DNA of 64,000 nucleotides from Paenibacillus sp. CC-CFT747. Lineage in GTDB: Bacteria > Bacillota > Bacilli > Paenibacillales > NBRC-103111. The notes below the pieces were generated by a model. That model had not been told where the DNA came from, made no database searches, and worked only from the letters and a program-made list of their open reading frames with translations. Within the stretch, counting starts at the first letter, position 1. Each line of letters begins with the position of its first letter. Both the position numbers and the translations under genes were made by a program. Positions 10,648 to 19,309 of this stretch are shown piece by piece. Location of the stretch: positions 129,001 through 193,000 of the forward strand of contig CP106741.1 of NCBI GenBank assembly GCA_030323305.1. The letters are read 5' to 3'.

Positions 10648-10720
10648 GTGGTCCTCCCGCCCTCCCGCTTGCACGTTTTGCTTCTGCCCTTATTATGGCA
10701 CAAAGAAGGGGACAAAAGAA

Positions 10721-10765
10721 AAACCGGAGCCCAAACGGCCCGGTCGGTTAGGAGGCACTCCGGCT
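10721..10765 (-). terminator. Probable intrinsic terminator of the first HD-GYP gene
   Basis: On the minus strand CCGGAG and CTCCGG pair around a long GC-rich loop and are followed by a T-rich tract, between the HD-GYP stop and the MMPL start. Confidence 0.6.
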
Positions 10766-10794
10766 CCGCAGCTGACGGTAACATCCGGAGATGA

Positions 10795-11900
10795 CTATAC
10801 GGTTTGCTCGGTTCGGCTGTGCCCGACGGAGGAAATGAGAGCCGTCAAGGTTTGCGAGAGGTCCAACTCCCGGGGCGCTACATAGGGAACGCCCTCGCTG
10901 TCTTTGAACAGCCGGATGACCGGACGGTGGGGAACGTGGGCGTTCAGCTCTACCACGACCCCCGATTCCCCCGTATTCAAGGTCACTTCCACGCCGATCG
11001 GATAGATGGCGATCTTATCCCGAAAGAGCTCGATCATCGACTTGTCGTAAATCCCGCCGGCTCCCCCGTACAAAATTTCCATCGCCTGATGGGGAAGCAT
11101 GGCCTGCCGGTAGATCCGGTGGCTCGTCATGGCGTCGTAGCTGTCGATTAGAGCGACAAGCCTCGCATATTCATGAATTTCGGCTCCCTTCAGGCCCCTC
11201 GGGTATCCGCTTCCGTCCAGTCTCTCATGATGCTGAAAAGCACAGTGGGCGGCCAGCAGAGGAATGTTGGGCTCGACACGGAGGAGATCGTAGCCAAGCT
11301 TCGCGTGGCGCTTCATTTCCTCGAATTCCTCCTCCGACAGCTCTCCCGGCTTGAGGAGGGTGCTGCGGCGGATCTTCGTTTTGCCGATATCGTGAAGAAG
11401 GGCCCCAAGCCCTAAGGTGGACAGTTCATCGCGGGTATAGCCTTTCATCATGCCCAGCATGGTCGAGTACGTGCATACGTTGAGGGAATGATGGTATAAG
11501 TAGTTATCCGCCAGCTGGATGTCGCAAACCATGGACATGGCATTCTCGTTGCGGCTCAGATCGTCTATGATCAGATCGAGCAGCCGGCGAAACACACTGC
11601 CCAGATCGGGGCGGGAAACGGTGGTGCTCTTTAAGGTTTCCCCATCAGCCGGCTGAATTGAGTCCGGATCGTCTGGGAGGCGCGGACCCGGGTCTCGTCG
11701 CTTAACAGGTCCTGGACATGCACATCCTCCGTAAGCGGGTCCCGGATATAGAGAAAGCCGATGCCATACCGGCTCAGGCGCGCCAGGATGGTCGCCGTCA
11801 GTTCCACATCTTGGCCGAGAAGAACCCGGCCGTCTTCGTCATAAATGTTTTTTGCCAGCTTCATCCCCGGCTGACAGGCGCCGATCGGCAGCAGTCGCAT
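10795..11900 (-). CDS. HD-GYP domain protein, probable cyclic-di-GMP phosphodiesterase
   Basis: A 368-residue protein. An N-terminal domain of about 90 residues (MRLLPIGACQPGMKLAKNIYDEDGR) precedes an HD-GYP domain with all key motifs: HSLNVCTYS, LLHDIGKTKI, the QHHERLDGSGYP block, and DSYDAM. This is the expected active-site set of c-di-GMP phosphodiesterases. The frame is interrupted at the C run 11640-11643; one more G converts LMGKP-stop to LMGETLKSTT and continues into the HD-GYP part. The start ATG has AAAGGACAG upstream. The same architecture occurs at 17070-18106, so this strain has two paralogues in this window. Confidence 0.85.
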
Positions 11901-11982
11901 GCATTCACTGTCCTTTGGTTGCGGTTTGGCTTGTCATCTGTTCTCTCTAACTTTAATGGATTTTCTACCTTTTAACAATACA

Positions 11983-12009
11983 AAAACCGCCCGGATTCGA
12001 GCGGTTTCT
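11983..12009 (-). terminator. Intrinsic terminator of uppP
   Basis: A GAAACCGC/GCGGTTT hairpin with T-rich flank on the minus strand, about 40 bases after the uppP stop. Confidence 0.75.
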
Positions 12010-12049
12010 TCTATATGCGGCTTTCGTTTGTCGAAAGCTGCGCAAGGCT

Positions 12050-12862
12050 TTAGAAGCCCACAACTTTCATATACACGAGCACGATGATGGCCAGAACAAA
12101 ACGATAATAGGAAAAATAAGTAAGCTTCAGCTTCCCGACCAGCTTGATGAACGTGGCGACCGCGGCCAGGGCCACCAGGAACGAGACCACGAAGCCGACG
12201 GCAAAGAAGACGAAATCATCCGAGCTGAAGTTTTTGTACGATTTCAGCAGGTCATACCCGGAGGCGGCGCACATGATAGGAACGGCCATCAGGAAAGTAA
12301 AATCGGCGGCCGCCGCCCGGCTCGTCCCCGCCAGCATGCCGGCTGCGATCGTCGAGCCGGAACGGGAGAAGCCAGGCCATAGAGAAAGGATTTGGGCGAC
12401 TCCCACAAAGAACGCCTGCTTGTAGGTGAAGTCGTCCAGCTTTTCGGAGCGGATGCGCGGGGACCATTTCTCCGCCACAATCATGAAAAGGCCGCCAATC
12501 ACGAGACCGATGACTACCGTTTCCGGCATAAACAGCTTCTTGATCTGGTCGCGCAGCACGTACGCCGTTCCAAGGGCCGGCACAATCCCGATGAAGATGT
12601 GCATCAGGTTGAGCCTCTGCCCGCTCGGGCTGGCGACGCCTTTGTCTCCTAAGCCGAACAGAACGAGAAACCGGCGCCAGTACAGCACGACGATGGCCAA
12701 AATGGCTCCGAGCTGAATGACGACCTCGAAGGTATCCGCCTTATCGCCGGTAAACTGGATGGCATGTCCGACGAGGATCATATGCCCCGTAGAAGAGACG
12801 GGAAGAAACTCCGTCAACCCTTCCACAATTCCAATAATAATCGATTTCCACAACTCATACAT
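12050..12862 (-). CDS. uppP: Undecaprenyl-diphosphatase UppP (BacA)
   Basis: A 270-residue integral membrane enzyme that dephosphorylates undecaprenyl diphosphate so that the lipid carrier can be reused for peptidoglycan and other wall polymers; it also confers bacitracin tolerance. Signature motifs are present: GIVEGLTEFLPVSSTGH (with the catalytic E and the PVSSTGH loop, residues about 11-27) and LSLWPGFSRSGSTIAAGM (about 160-180), plus repeated hydrophobic helices. Normal length for the family. The start ATG lies after AGAGGAGGAATAAACC. Probably transcribed alone. Confidence 0.95.
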   Translation of the reverse strand: MYELWKSIIIGIVEGLTEFLPVSSTGHMILVGHAIQFTGDKADTFEVVIQLGAILAIVVLYWRRFLVLFGLGDKGVASPSGQRLNLMHIFIGIVPALGTAYVLRDQIKKLFMPETVVIGLVIGGLFMIVAEKWSPRIRSEKLDDFTYKQAFFVGVAQILSLWPGFSRSGSTIAAGMLAGTSRAAAADFTFLMAVPIMCAASGYDLLKSYKNFSSDDFVFFAVGFVVSFLVALAAVATFIKLVGKLKLTYFSYYRFVLAIIVLVYMKVVGF

Positions 12863-12900
12863 AAACGGGTTTATTCCTCCTCTTTTGCTGAATCCATGTG

Positions 12901-12970
12901 CCTATCCCAAGATTGGGGATTGGGGATAGGGGTACCCCGGGTGCTATCGTCCCAAGGGAAGGCACCCTGT
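12901..12970. other. Two adjacent inverted repeats upstream of uppP
   Basis: Between the yunD stop and the uppP ribosome binding site there are two hairpins. 12901-12930 pairs CCTATCCCAA with TTGGGGATAGG around a GATTGGGGAT repeat; about 12939-12970 pairs GGGTGC with GCACCC. Neither has a clean T run, so they could be a yunD terminator, an attenuator for uppP or operator sites. Low certainty. Confidence 0.4.
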
Positions 12971-13006
12971 TTATTCTATCGTTCGATAAGCCCTGAGGCA
13001 ACCGGA

Positions 13007-14453
13007 TCAGTCTTCTTTGCCGGAGGACGATGGCCGCCATCTCCTGGGAACGGCACGGGCCAGCTCCTCTTCGTCCAAGAGGAGGCCGGCCAGAAGGTCG
13101 CGAAGAAATTCCGGGAGGAAGTAGCGCACCTCCGTTCCTTCCGCGAGCGTCGGGTAACCGACCCGGAAGGTAAACATGTCGATCGTGCCTGTCCGGTACA
13201 GGCGGGCGGGGTCAAGCGGCTCTCCGTTGACGAGAACCGACCGGATCTTGCGATAGGGCTCTCCATCGGGGTCATAATCCACCTGCAGCCCGTCCACGCA
13301 TAAGGCCCCGAGAACCTTCCCCGGAAGCCAAAGCCCATGATCGGCTTCTCCGTGAATTCCGGCAGCAGGGACTCCTCGAGTGCCGTCAGCAGATCGGAGC
13401 CTTTCAGGTTTACCGAGCAGGGATTAATGGGCGAAGGGCAGATCCGGTGAAGCTCTCCTCTCGTGACGGTCCCCTTGGGGAGGCCTTCCAGAAGCTGTCC
13501 CGCATTGACGAGCCCGATTTCGGCCCCTACCCAGCTTCTCAGTCCGGCTGCGAGCAGGTTGCCGAGCTCGGATTCTTCGTGCCAGTGGATCGGAAGGGGC
13601 CGATTCAGCACAGCGGCCGGCTCCTGCAGAACCGTCCGGCTGGAGCTTTCGTAGGCGTCGATGGTTCGGACCGTCCCGGGCTCCTCCGCTTCTCCCTCCG
13701 TCGGGTAGACTCGTCCGTCCACCTTGACAAGGGCGCCGGCCTCCCGGTCATACTCCATCTCGACGCAGCCGACATACCGTCCCCATTTTCCCGCCGCCAA
13801 AATGGCCGTTCCCCCGATTCTCAAAGGCTCTTCCAGAAGATGATGGGTATGGGCTCCGAGGATGACATCGATTCCGCTTATCTCCTCGGCGATCCGGCGG
13901 TCATGGGCGATTCCGAGATGAGAGATCAGCACCACGACATCGGCCCGCTCCCGTACTTCCTTCAGCCAATGCCGGATCGATCCGAACGGCTCCTGAATAT
14001 CCCATCCGAGAAGATTGTAAAAGGCCGGAAAGTAAGCCGTAACGCCGATAAAGCCGATCCGGACCCCTTCGCGGTCTAGGATGGAATACGGCTTAAGCCA
14101 GGAGGGAATCCGGCCCGTTCCGCTCTCGTACAGATTGCTGCCGATGATTTCGAACCGCGCCCCGCCATAAGCCGTTTCCAGGTCATTCTTGGAAAGGGTG
14201 AGCCCCTCGTTGTTGCCCGGCACCGCCAAATCGTAGCCGGCCTCGTTCATTACGGCGACATTCGCTTTACCCAGGCTTCCTCGGTCTCCTGCCGCATCCG
14301 GTCCATATGGTCGCCGCCGTCCACCGTCACCAAGCCGGCCCCGGCATGCTCCCTTCTCAGCTTTCGCATAACCGTTGCAATCCGGGGCATGGCTTCGAAG
14401 TGGCTGTGGATGTCATTCGTGTGAAGAATGACCAGCTTTTGCACCTGCTTCAT
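13007..14453 (-). CDS. yunD: Bifunctional metallophosphatase/5'-nucleotidase, YunD-like
   Basis: A 482-residue calcineurin-type metallophosphatase with a 5'-nucleotidase C-terminal domain. Metal-binding motifs in order: LHTNDIHSHFE (about 10-20), VDGGDHMDR, PGNNEG (about 85), VVLISHLGIAHDR, and GAHTHHLLE (about 190). The C-terminal nucleotidase domain follows (LVNAGQLLEGLPKGTVTRGEL). Similar in order and length to B. subtilis YunD. No signal peptide is seen, so it is likely cytoplasmic, unlike secreted UshA enzymes. Two one-base losses break it, at 14270-14272 (EAWGKANVAVMNEAG restored) and 13319-13322 (FRGKVLGALCVDGL restored). Start ATG at 14453. Confidence 0.85.
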
Positions 14454-14519
14454 TCTTATATCCCCCGGTCTTTTCCAGATTGAGTAAAGTTCACGCGTGT
14501 GGTTTCCCTACATTCGTTT

Positions 14520-14972
14520 TTAACGTTTAAGCATGGAATCGGGCGAAACGCGGTTGGCGAAGCCGAACCGGGCCTCGTCCTTCCCTTCCGTCTCGTGGGC
14601 ATGCAAAAAGGTTAGCTTCACGACGCTTTTCACATGAAGGCAGTCGCTGCTCCCTTCCGGGACATAGAGCCTCAAAGGGCCTCCTCTTCTAAGCGGCTCC
14701 CCGTTCTGCTCATATACGAGAACGGCGGAAACCAGCTCCCGCCAGGGAATAACCGCACGGAATTCATCCGCCGCCTCCACCTCCAGATGGGTAGGCAGCT
14801 CCTGCCCGTCCGAACGGGTCGTCCATGCCTTGTACCAGGCGGTAAGATCGAAGCCTCGGCCTTCCTTGCCGGGCACTCTTTCCGCCAGCTCCACATGATC
14901 CGGTGCCTCTTCCTTCAATTGTTCCAGCGTCTTGGATTCCCGGCGTTCCGCTTCCGAAACCACAATCGTCAT
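14520..14972 (-). CDS. Small molybdopterin-oxidoreductase-like protein
   Basis: A soluble protein of 150 residues. The middle and C-terminal parts (FRAVIPWRELVSAVLVYEQNG, then GGPLRLYVPEGSSDCLHVKSV) resemble the core of the Oxidored_molyb (sulfite-oxidase/MsrP-like) fold, where the GGPLRLxVP turn and a cysteine-containing strand bind the cofactor. It is too short to be a complete enzyme of that family. It is transcribed divergently from the MoaD-MoaE gene, which supports a molybdenum link. Start ATG at 14972 with AAAGGAGTATAAGGCG upstream. Whether it binds cofactor is inference; it may be a partner or a degenerate relative. Confidence 0.6.
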   Translation of the reverse strand: MTIVVSEAERRESKTLEQLKEEAPDHVELAERVPGKEGRGFDLTAWYKAWTTRSDGQELPTHLEVEAADEFRAVIPWRELVSAVLVYEQNGEPLRRGGPLRLYVPEGSSDCLHVKSVVKLTFLHAHETEGKDEARFGFANRVSPDSMLKR

Positions 14973-15131
14973 CGCCTTATACTCCTTTAGCCGGCAGGCT
15001 TTCTTCCCTGCTGGCAGTCTATGCTCTTTAGTATAGTGAAACGGCCGCCACTCGTCCATTTGAAACGCGTTTTCAGGCGGAATATGATATGCTTAAAAGC
15101 AATTCTATCTATATACCGGGAGAGGTTAACC

Positions 15132-15882
15132 ATGAAACTGACGATCCAGCTATTTGCCGGGTTAGCCGAGCGGCTCGGCAGTCCGAATCTTACCGTCGAT
15201 ATCCCCGATGGGCCGGTCACGGCCGACGGGCTAAAGCAGCTAATCGCACGGGATTATCCCGAATCGGCCCAAGCCGTCCTGCAGTCTTTCGTCGCGCGCA
15301 ACCAGGCGTATGCTCCGGGAGATACCGCACTTTCCGAAGAAGACGAATTGGCTCTGATCCCCCTGTATCGGGCGGTCAATCCGACGTCCCTTTGGCCGAA
15401 ACCGAAGAGCCGCTCTTCGTTGTGCATTCCAGCCCGATTTCCGTAGAAGCCGTCACGGCTAAAGTGATTCATCCCCATCACGGAGCCGCCCTGACGTTCA
15501 TCGGCACTACCCGGGAATTCACTCACGGCAAGCGGACGATCCGCCTTGAATATGATGCCTATGTTCCGATGGCCCTATCTATGCTTGAACGGATCGGAAT
15601 CGAGCTAGACGAACGCTGGCCGGGCACCCGCTGTGCCATTACCCACCGCATCGGTCCGGTGGATCTCGCGGAGGCCAGCGTAGTCATCGCCGTATCCTCC
15701 CTCACCGGGAAGCCTGCTACGAAGCAAGCCGTTATGCCATCGAGCGCCTCAAGCAGATTGTTCCGATCTGGAAGAAAGAAATATGGGAGGACGGCTCGGA
15801 ATGGAAGGGCCACCAGCAGGGACCGTGGAACCCGATAGCCGGCCTTGCGGACGCTCCTGAGGAAGGAAGGGATAGATCATGA
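15132..15882 (+). CDS. MoaD-MoaE fusion, molybdopterin synthase (MoaX-like)
   Basis: Residues 1-80 are MoaD (MKLTIQLFAGLAERLG to the diagnostic LIPPVSGG end, where the last Gly normally carries the thiocarboxylate). They run straight into MoaE (about 95-240: FVVHSSPISVEAVTAKV, GALTFIGTTRE-like block, RIGPVDLAEASVVIAVSS, EACYEASRYAIERLKQIVPIWKKE with the catalytic lysines). Together they make molybdopterin from precursor Z. The fusion resembles MoaX of Mycobacterium tuberculosis, which is cleaved after the Gly. Two one-base losses break the frame, at C run 15359-15363 and G run 15707-15709; repair gives 250 residues, with the stop overlapping the moeB start (ATGA). The start ATG follows GGGAGAGGTTAACC. 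Confidence 0.82.
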
Positions 15883-16934
15883 GTCAGCAAGCCGAAGACC
15901 CGGGGATCGATCCCCGCTATTCCCGGCAGCTGCTCTTCGGTCCGATCGGACGGGAGGGCCAGCTTAAGTTAAGCCGTTCCCGCGTAGCCATTGTGGGAAT
16001 GGGAGCCCTCGGCTCGGTTCTCGCCAATCATATGGTTCGCGCCGGGGCAGGGTTCGTGCGGCTCATCGACCGTGACTTCGTGGAGCCGAGCAATTTGCAG
16101 CGGCAGATGCTTTACGAAGAAGAGGATGCGTGGAACTCCGCTCCGAAGGCGGTTGCCGCGGCGGAACGGCTCCGAAGGGTCAATTCCCTCGTTGAAATCG
16201 AACCCCATGTGACGGACCTTAACCCGTCCAATGCGGAAAAGCTGCTTGCCGACGTCGATCTCGTTCTGGACGGAAGCGATAACTTCTCCGTTCGCTTCCT
16301 TATCAATGATGTTTGCTTGAAGCACGGCATTCCTTGGGTGTACGGAGGAGCCGTCAGTTCACGCGGAACGGCACTCGCCATTCTGCCCCGGGACACGCCC
16401 TGCCTCCGCTGCATCTTCGGTCAGGCTCCGGAGCAGGGAACGGCCGAGACCTGCGACACCGCCGGGGTCATCGGCCCGATCATCCACGTCGTCGCTTCCT
16501 TTCAGGCGGCGGAGGCCCTTAAGATTCTCGTGGGTGACCGGCAGCGCGTCAACCGCAAAATGCTCCATTTTGACCTGTGGCACAACCAAATGGGGGCGGT
16601 CGATATGGCCGAGGCCCGAAAGCCCGGCTGTCCCGCTTGCGGAGAAAACCGCTACGATTACTTGGAAACGCAGATCGAAGGGGATACGATTCAATCCATG
16701 TGCGGACGGGATTCGGTCCAGATCTTTCCGGTCTCCCCACGCCAGCTCAGCCTTACCGAATGGGAGGAACGCTGGTCGCCGGTAGGAAGAGTCGAGCGGA
16801 CCCCCTTCCTGCTCAAGCTCCATTTGGACGAAGACCGGAGATTGGTGCTCTTTCCCGACGGACGGGTCATCGTTCAGGGCACGGAAGACATCAACACCGC
16901 CAAAAGCCTGTACAGCCGCTTTATCGGGATGTAA
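15879..16934 (+). CDS. moeB: MoeB/ThiF-family sulfur-carrier adenylyltransferase
   Basis: A 351-residue E1-like enzyme that adenylates the C-terminal glycine of MoaD (or ThiS). Visible motifs: nucleotide-binding GMGALGSVLANHMVRAG (about 40-57), RDFVEPSNLQRQ, DGSDNFSVRFLIND (about 130), and zinc cysteines in PCLRCIFG and GCPACGENR. An extra C-terminal part of about 90 residues ends YSRFIGM, and a full rhodanese motif is not seen. It overlaps the preceding gene by four bases, so the two are translationally coupled. This position makes MoaD the natural substrate. I cannot separate MoeB from ThiF by sequence alone. Confidence 0.85.
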   Translation: MSQQAEDPGIDPRYSRQLLFGPIGREGQLKLSRSRVAIVGMGALGSVLANHMVRAGAGFVRLIDRDFVEPSNLQRQMLYEEEDAWNSAPKAVAAAERLRRVNSLVEIEPHVTDLNPSNAEKLLADVDLVLDGSDNFSVRFLINDVCLKHGIPWVYGGAVSSRGTALAILPRDTPCLRCIFGQAPEQGTAETCDTAGVIGPIIHVVASFQAAEALKILVGDRQRVNRKMLHFDLWHNQMGAVDMAEARKPGCPACGENRYDYLETQIEGDTIQSMCGRDSVQIFPVSPRQLSLTEWEERWSPVGRVERTPFLLKLHLDEDRRLVLFPDGRVIVQGTEDINTAKSLYSRFIGM

Positions 16935-16967
16935 GTATGATGGCGGTTCGACAAAAATTTAAGTGTA

Positions 16968-16995
16968 TTGCCATAATTTTCTTTTGTGATAAAAT
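16968..16995 (+). promoter_or_regulatory. Sigma-A-like promoter of the second HD-GYP gene
   Basis: TTGCCA and TAAAAT are separated by 16 bases, in an AT-rich stretch after the moeB stop. The following leader (about 17003-17050) can fold with GTCT/AGAC and AGCT/AGCT arms, but it does not match a c-di-GMP riboswitch that I know. Confidence 0.55.
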
Positions 16996-17069
16996 AGCTA
17001 TACGTCTGAGCTGGTCTTAAAGGCCTAGATTGGGCGCTAGCTAAAGACGACACAAAAGGGTGAAGGCAA

Positions 17070-18106
17070 TTGAGAGTTCATGTCATGGATCTGCAGGCTG
17101 GAGACGAGCTGGAGAAAGATGTATACAATGATTACGGGTTGTTGATTCTGTCTAAAGGCACGGTACTGGATGCGGCCGCGATCGCCAAGCTTCTTCATCA
17201 TAACATTGGTTATGTGGCCACCTTATCCGGAAGCCCGTTACCCTCCGGTTCCGTCCCGGCTATCGGGAATGAGGAAACGAACCGTCTTTTTGAAACCGCA
17301 TATGAAGCCGTGAAGGGATTATTCGCCCAGGCTTTGGAGAAAGGCGTGGTGGACGAAGCGGTCATCGAGGAAGCCTATGCTCCCCTGGCCCGTAACATCA
17401 ACTGCCAAACCGATGTCGTTTCCCTGCTGCTGACCCTCAATCAAAAGGATGAGTATACCTACCAGCATTGCGTGCAGGTCGGCATGATTTCCTATTTTCT
17501 AGCCAAATGGTCCGGGAGGTCCGAGGCGGATGCCGCCATGGCCGGCAAAGCGGGGTACCTTCACGATATCGGCAAGAGCCGGATTCCCGATTCCATTCTG
17601 AACAAGCCCGGCAAACTGACCGAGGAGGAGTTCGCGGAAATCAAGCTTCATCCTGTATACGGACATGAAATCTTGATCCGCTCTCTGGACTCTTCCCTCC
17701 CGGCGGTTGCCGCGCTTCAGCACCATGAACGCCTGGATGGGAGCGGATACCCGTCCGGTCTTCGGGGGACGCCATTCATCCCCTCTCCAAAATCGTAGCC
17801 ATTGCCGATATTTACAGCGCCATGATTTCCTCCAGGGTTTACCAGAAGGAACGGGACCTGCTTCATGTTCTCAAAGAGCTTCACCGGCTCAGCTTTTCGG
17901 AGCTCGATCCCATCCTGACTCATCTCTTCATTCAGAAAATGCTGCCCAACCTGATCGGCAAGCAGGTCGTTCTGGACAGCGGAATGACCGGGAACATCGT
18001 CATGACGAACCCGACCGATTACTTCCGCCCGTTGATTCGGGTTCAGAACGAATTCATCGACCTCAGCCAGCAGATTACGGTCCAGATTGAGAAAATCTAC
18101 GCATAA
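17070..18106 (+). CDS. HD-GYP domain protein, probable cyclic-di-GMP phosphodiesterase
   Basis: A 345-residue paralogue of the protein at 10795-11900. It has an N-terminal domain (MRVHVMDLQAGDELEKDVYNDYG), then HD-GYP motifs: QHCVQVGMISYF, YLHDIGKSRIPD, ALQHHERLDGSGYPSGL, and IADIYSAMISS. These are the residues needed for c-di-GMP hydrolysis. The frame is broken at the run of five G at 17764-17768; one more G gives LRGDAIHPLSKIVAIADIY. The start is TTG at 17070, after GGGTGAAGGCAA. It has its own promoter and terminator, so it is probably a single-gene unit. Confidence 0.85.
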
Positions 18107-18134
18107 AGATTCACCATGCCGCCTATACATTAGC

Positions 18135-18160
18135 AGCCTCGCCGGTGGCGGGGCTTTTTT
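18135..18160 (+). terminator. Intrinsic terminator of the second HD-GYP gene
   Basis: AGCCTCGCC, GGT loop, GGCGGGGCT and six T, about 30 bases after the stop. Confidence 0.85.
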
Positions 18161-18184
18161 AGTGGAACGAGGCTCCGGCCCTTA

Positions 18185-19119
18185 CTACGGTCGGAGGGTC
18201 AAGGTAAATTCTTCATCCCGGTTGCAGAGGAGCTCCCCGTCCCTTACCTTCAGCTTCGCCACTTGGATAGAAGAGCGCCTTGTGGAATAGGTTTGAGGCT
18301 GATTGACCGTATTCAACGCCCCCTCCTATCCGGGTGGGTGAAATAGAAGATAAACGCCTCCTCCCCCTGCCCCACCACATCCGCATGCAGCCCGATCGTT
18401 CCGTCGTCTTCCCGGATCCCCGGCTTATCCAGGATCAGGCCGCTGCGCTCCCAATCGGTAAGGTTGTCCGACCGGTAAACGCCCTGTCCCCGCCATTCGT
18501 CCACGATCATCCAGTAGTGCCCAGACAGTTCGAACACATTCGGCCCTTCATGAGGCCTTCCGGTGATGACCGGCCCTGTGACCTTCCATTCGTATAAATC
18601 CGGGCTATCCGCCCCATAGGTGAAAGATCCGTTCGCCTCATCCTTGTACCACATCCGGAAGCCTCCCGAAGGAAGCGGATAAACGCAGGCATCGATGACC
18701 CGGTCCGAGCTCAGCTCCAGCTTGCTTCGGAAGGTCCACTGCAGCAGATCCGGGCTTGTGTAATGGAGCAGCTCCCGCTTGTGCCCGGCCCATTCCTCCG
18801 GAACCCCCTGGATGTAGCTGACATACATATGATAGATGCCTTCGTGCCACAAGATTTCCGGAGCCCAGAACGTATTGCGTCCCCACTCGATGTCCAGTCC
18901 CGTCAGGGTACCGCGGTATACCCAATGGGCGCCTCCGTCCCGGGACGAGGCGACTCCGAGATCCGTTCCGTGCACCCAGGCAAAGCCCGGCCCTTCCGCC
19001 GTCGCCCTCCGGTTGGTATAGATCATCCACCATTCCTGCTTAGCCCGATTCCAAACGACCACCGGATCGGCGGCGCCATCAAAGAGGGGGTCGCGAAATA
19101 AAGGCGCTTTCATTATCAT
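18185..19119 (-). CDS. GH43-like beta-propeller glycoside hydrolase
   Basis: A 311-residue cytoplasmic five-bladed beta-propeller hydrolase of the GH43/GH32 superfamily; no signal peptide. Typical features: a start strand with DPLFDGAADPVVVWN (acidic DP pocket), NTFWAPEILWHEGIYHMYVSY (the WAPE block, about 90), IDACVYPLPSGGFRMWYKDE, and HEGPNVFEL (about 190, which holds the likely acid residue). The substrate is probably an arabino- or xylo-oligosaccharide; an araA gene lies at the window's right end but is far away. The frame breaks at the C run 18319-18323; one more base replaces an early stop with a C-terminus reading RRSSIQVAKLKVRDGE that fits the family. Start ATG after TTAGGAGACG. Confidence 0.75.
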
Positions 19120-19198
19120 CGTCTCCTAACTTCAAGGGAATAAGTGCCCATGCTCAAACTTTCTTCATTATACCCTTCCTCCCCTTGCCGCTCAAAAG

Positions 19199-19257
19199 AA
19201 AAAACGTGCCCGCAAAGCAACCGGCACGCCAAGCGTGCAGGTCCCACGGACACGTTT
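19199..19257 (-). terminator. Second, distal terminator of the suf operon
   Basis: On the minus strand AAACGTGTCC pairs with GGGCACGTTT around an inner GCACG/CGTGC hairpin, followed by a T-rich tract. It lies behind the nearer terminator at 19271-19294. Confidence 0.65.
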
Positions 19258-19270
19258 AGGAATAAAGAAA

Positions 19271-19294
19271 GGGAGGTGGCTCTTGGCCACCCCC
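19271..19294 (-). terminator. Proximal terminator of the suf operon
   Basis: A GGGGGTGGC / GCCACCTCCC hairpin and TTTCTTT tail on the minus strand, 16 bases after the sufB stop. Confidence 0.8.
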
Positions 19295-19309
19295 GCTGAT
19301 GGGAACAAG

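Noticed and set aside
12901..12970. CRISPR-like repeat
   Set aside because: Only a short internal ATTGGGG repetition inside a hairpin; no spacers and no cas genes.
15340..15720. Programmed ribosomal frameshifting in the moaDE gene
   Set aside because: The same kind of break occurs in about 30 other genes, without a slippery heptamer or a downstream pseudoknot pattern.
17000..17060. Cyclic-di-GMP riboswitch upstream of the HD-GYP gene
   Set aside because: The leader can form a stem, but the conserved GEMM core sequence is not there.
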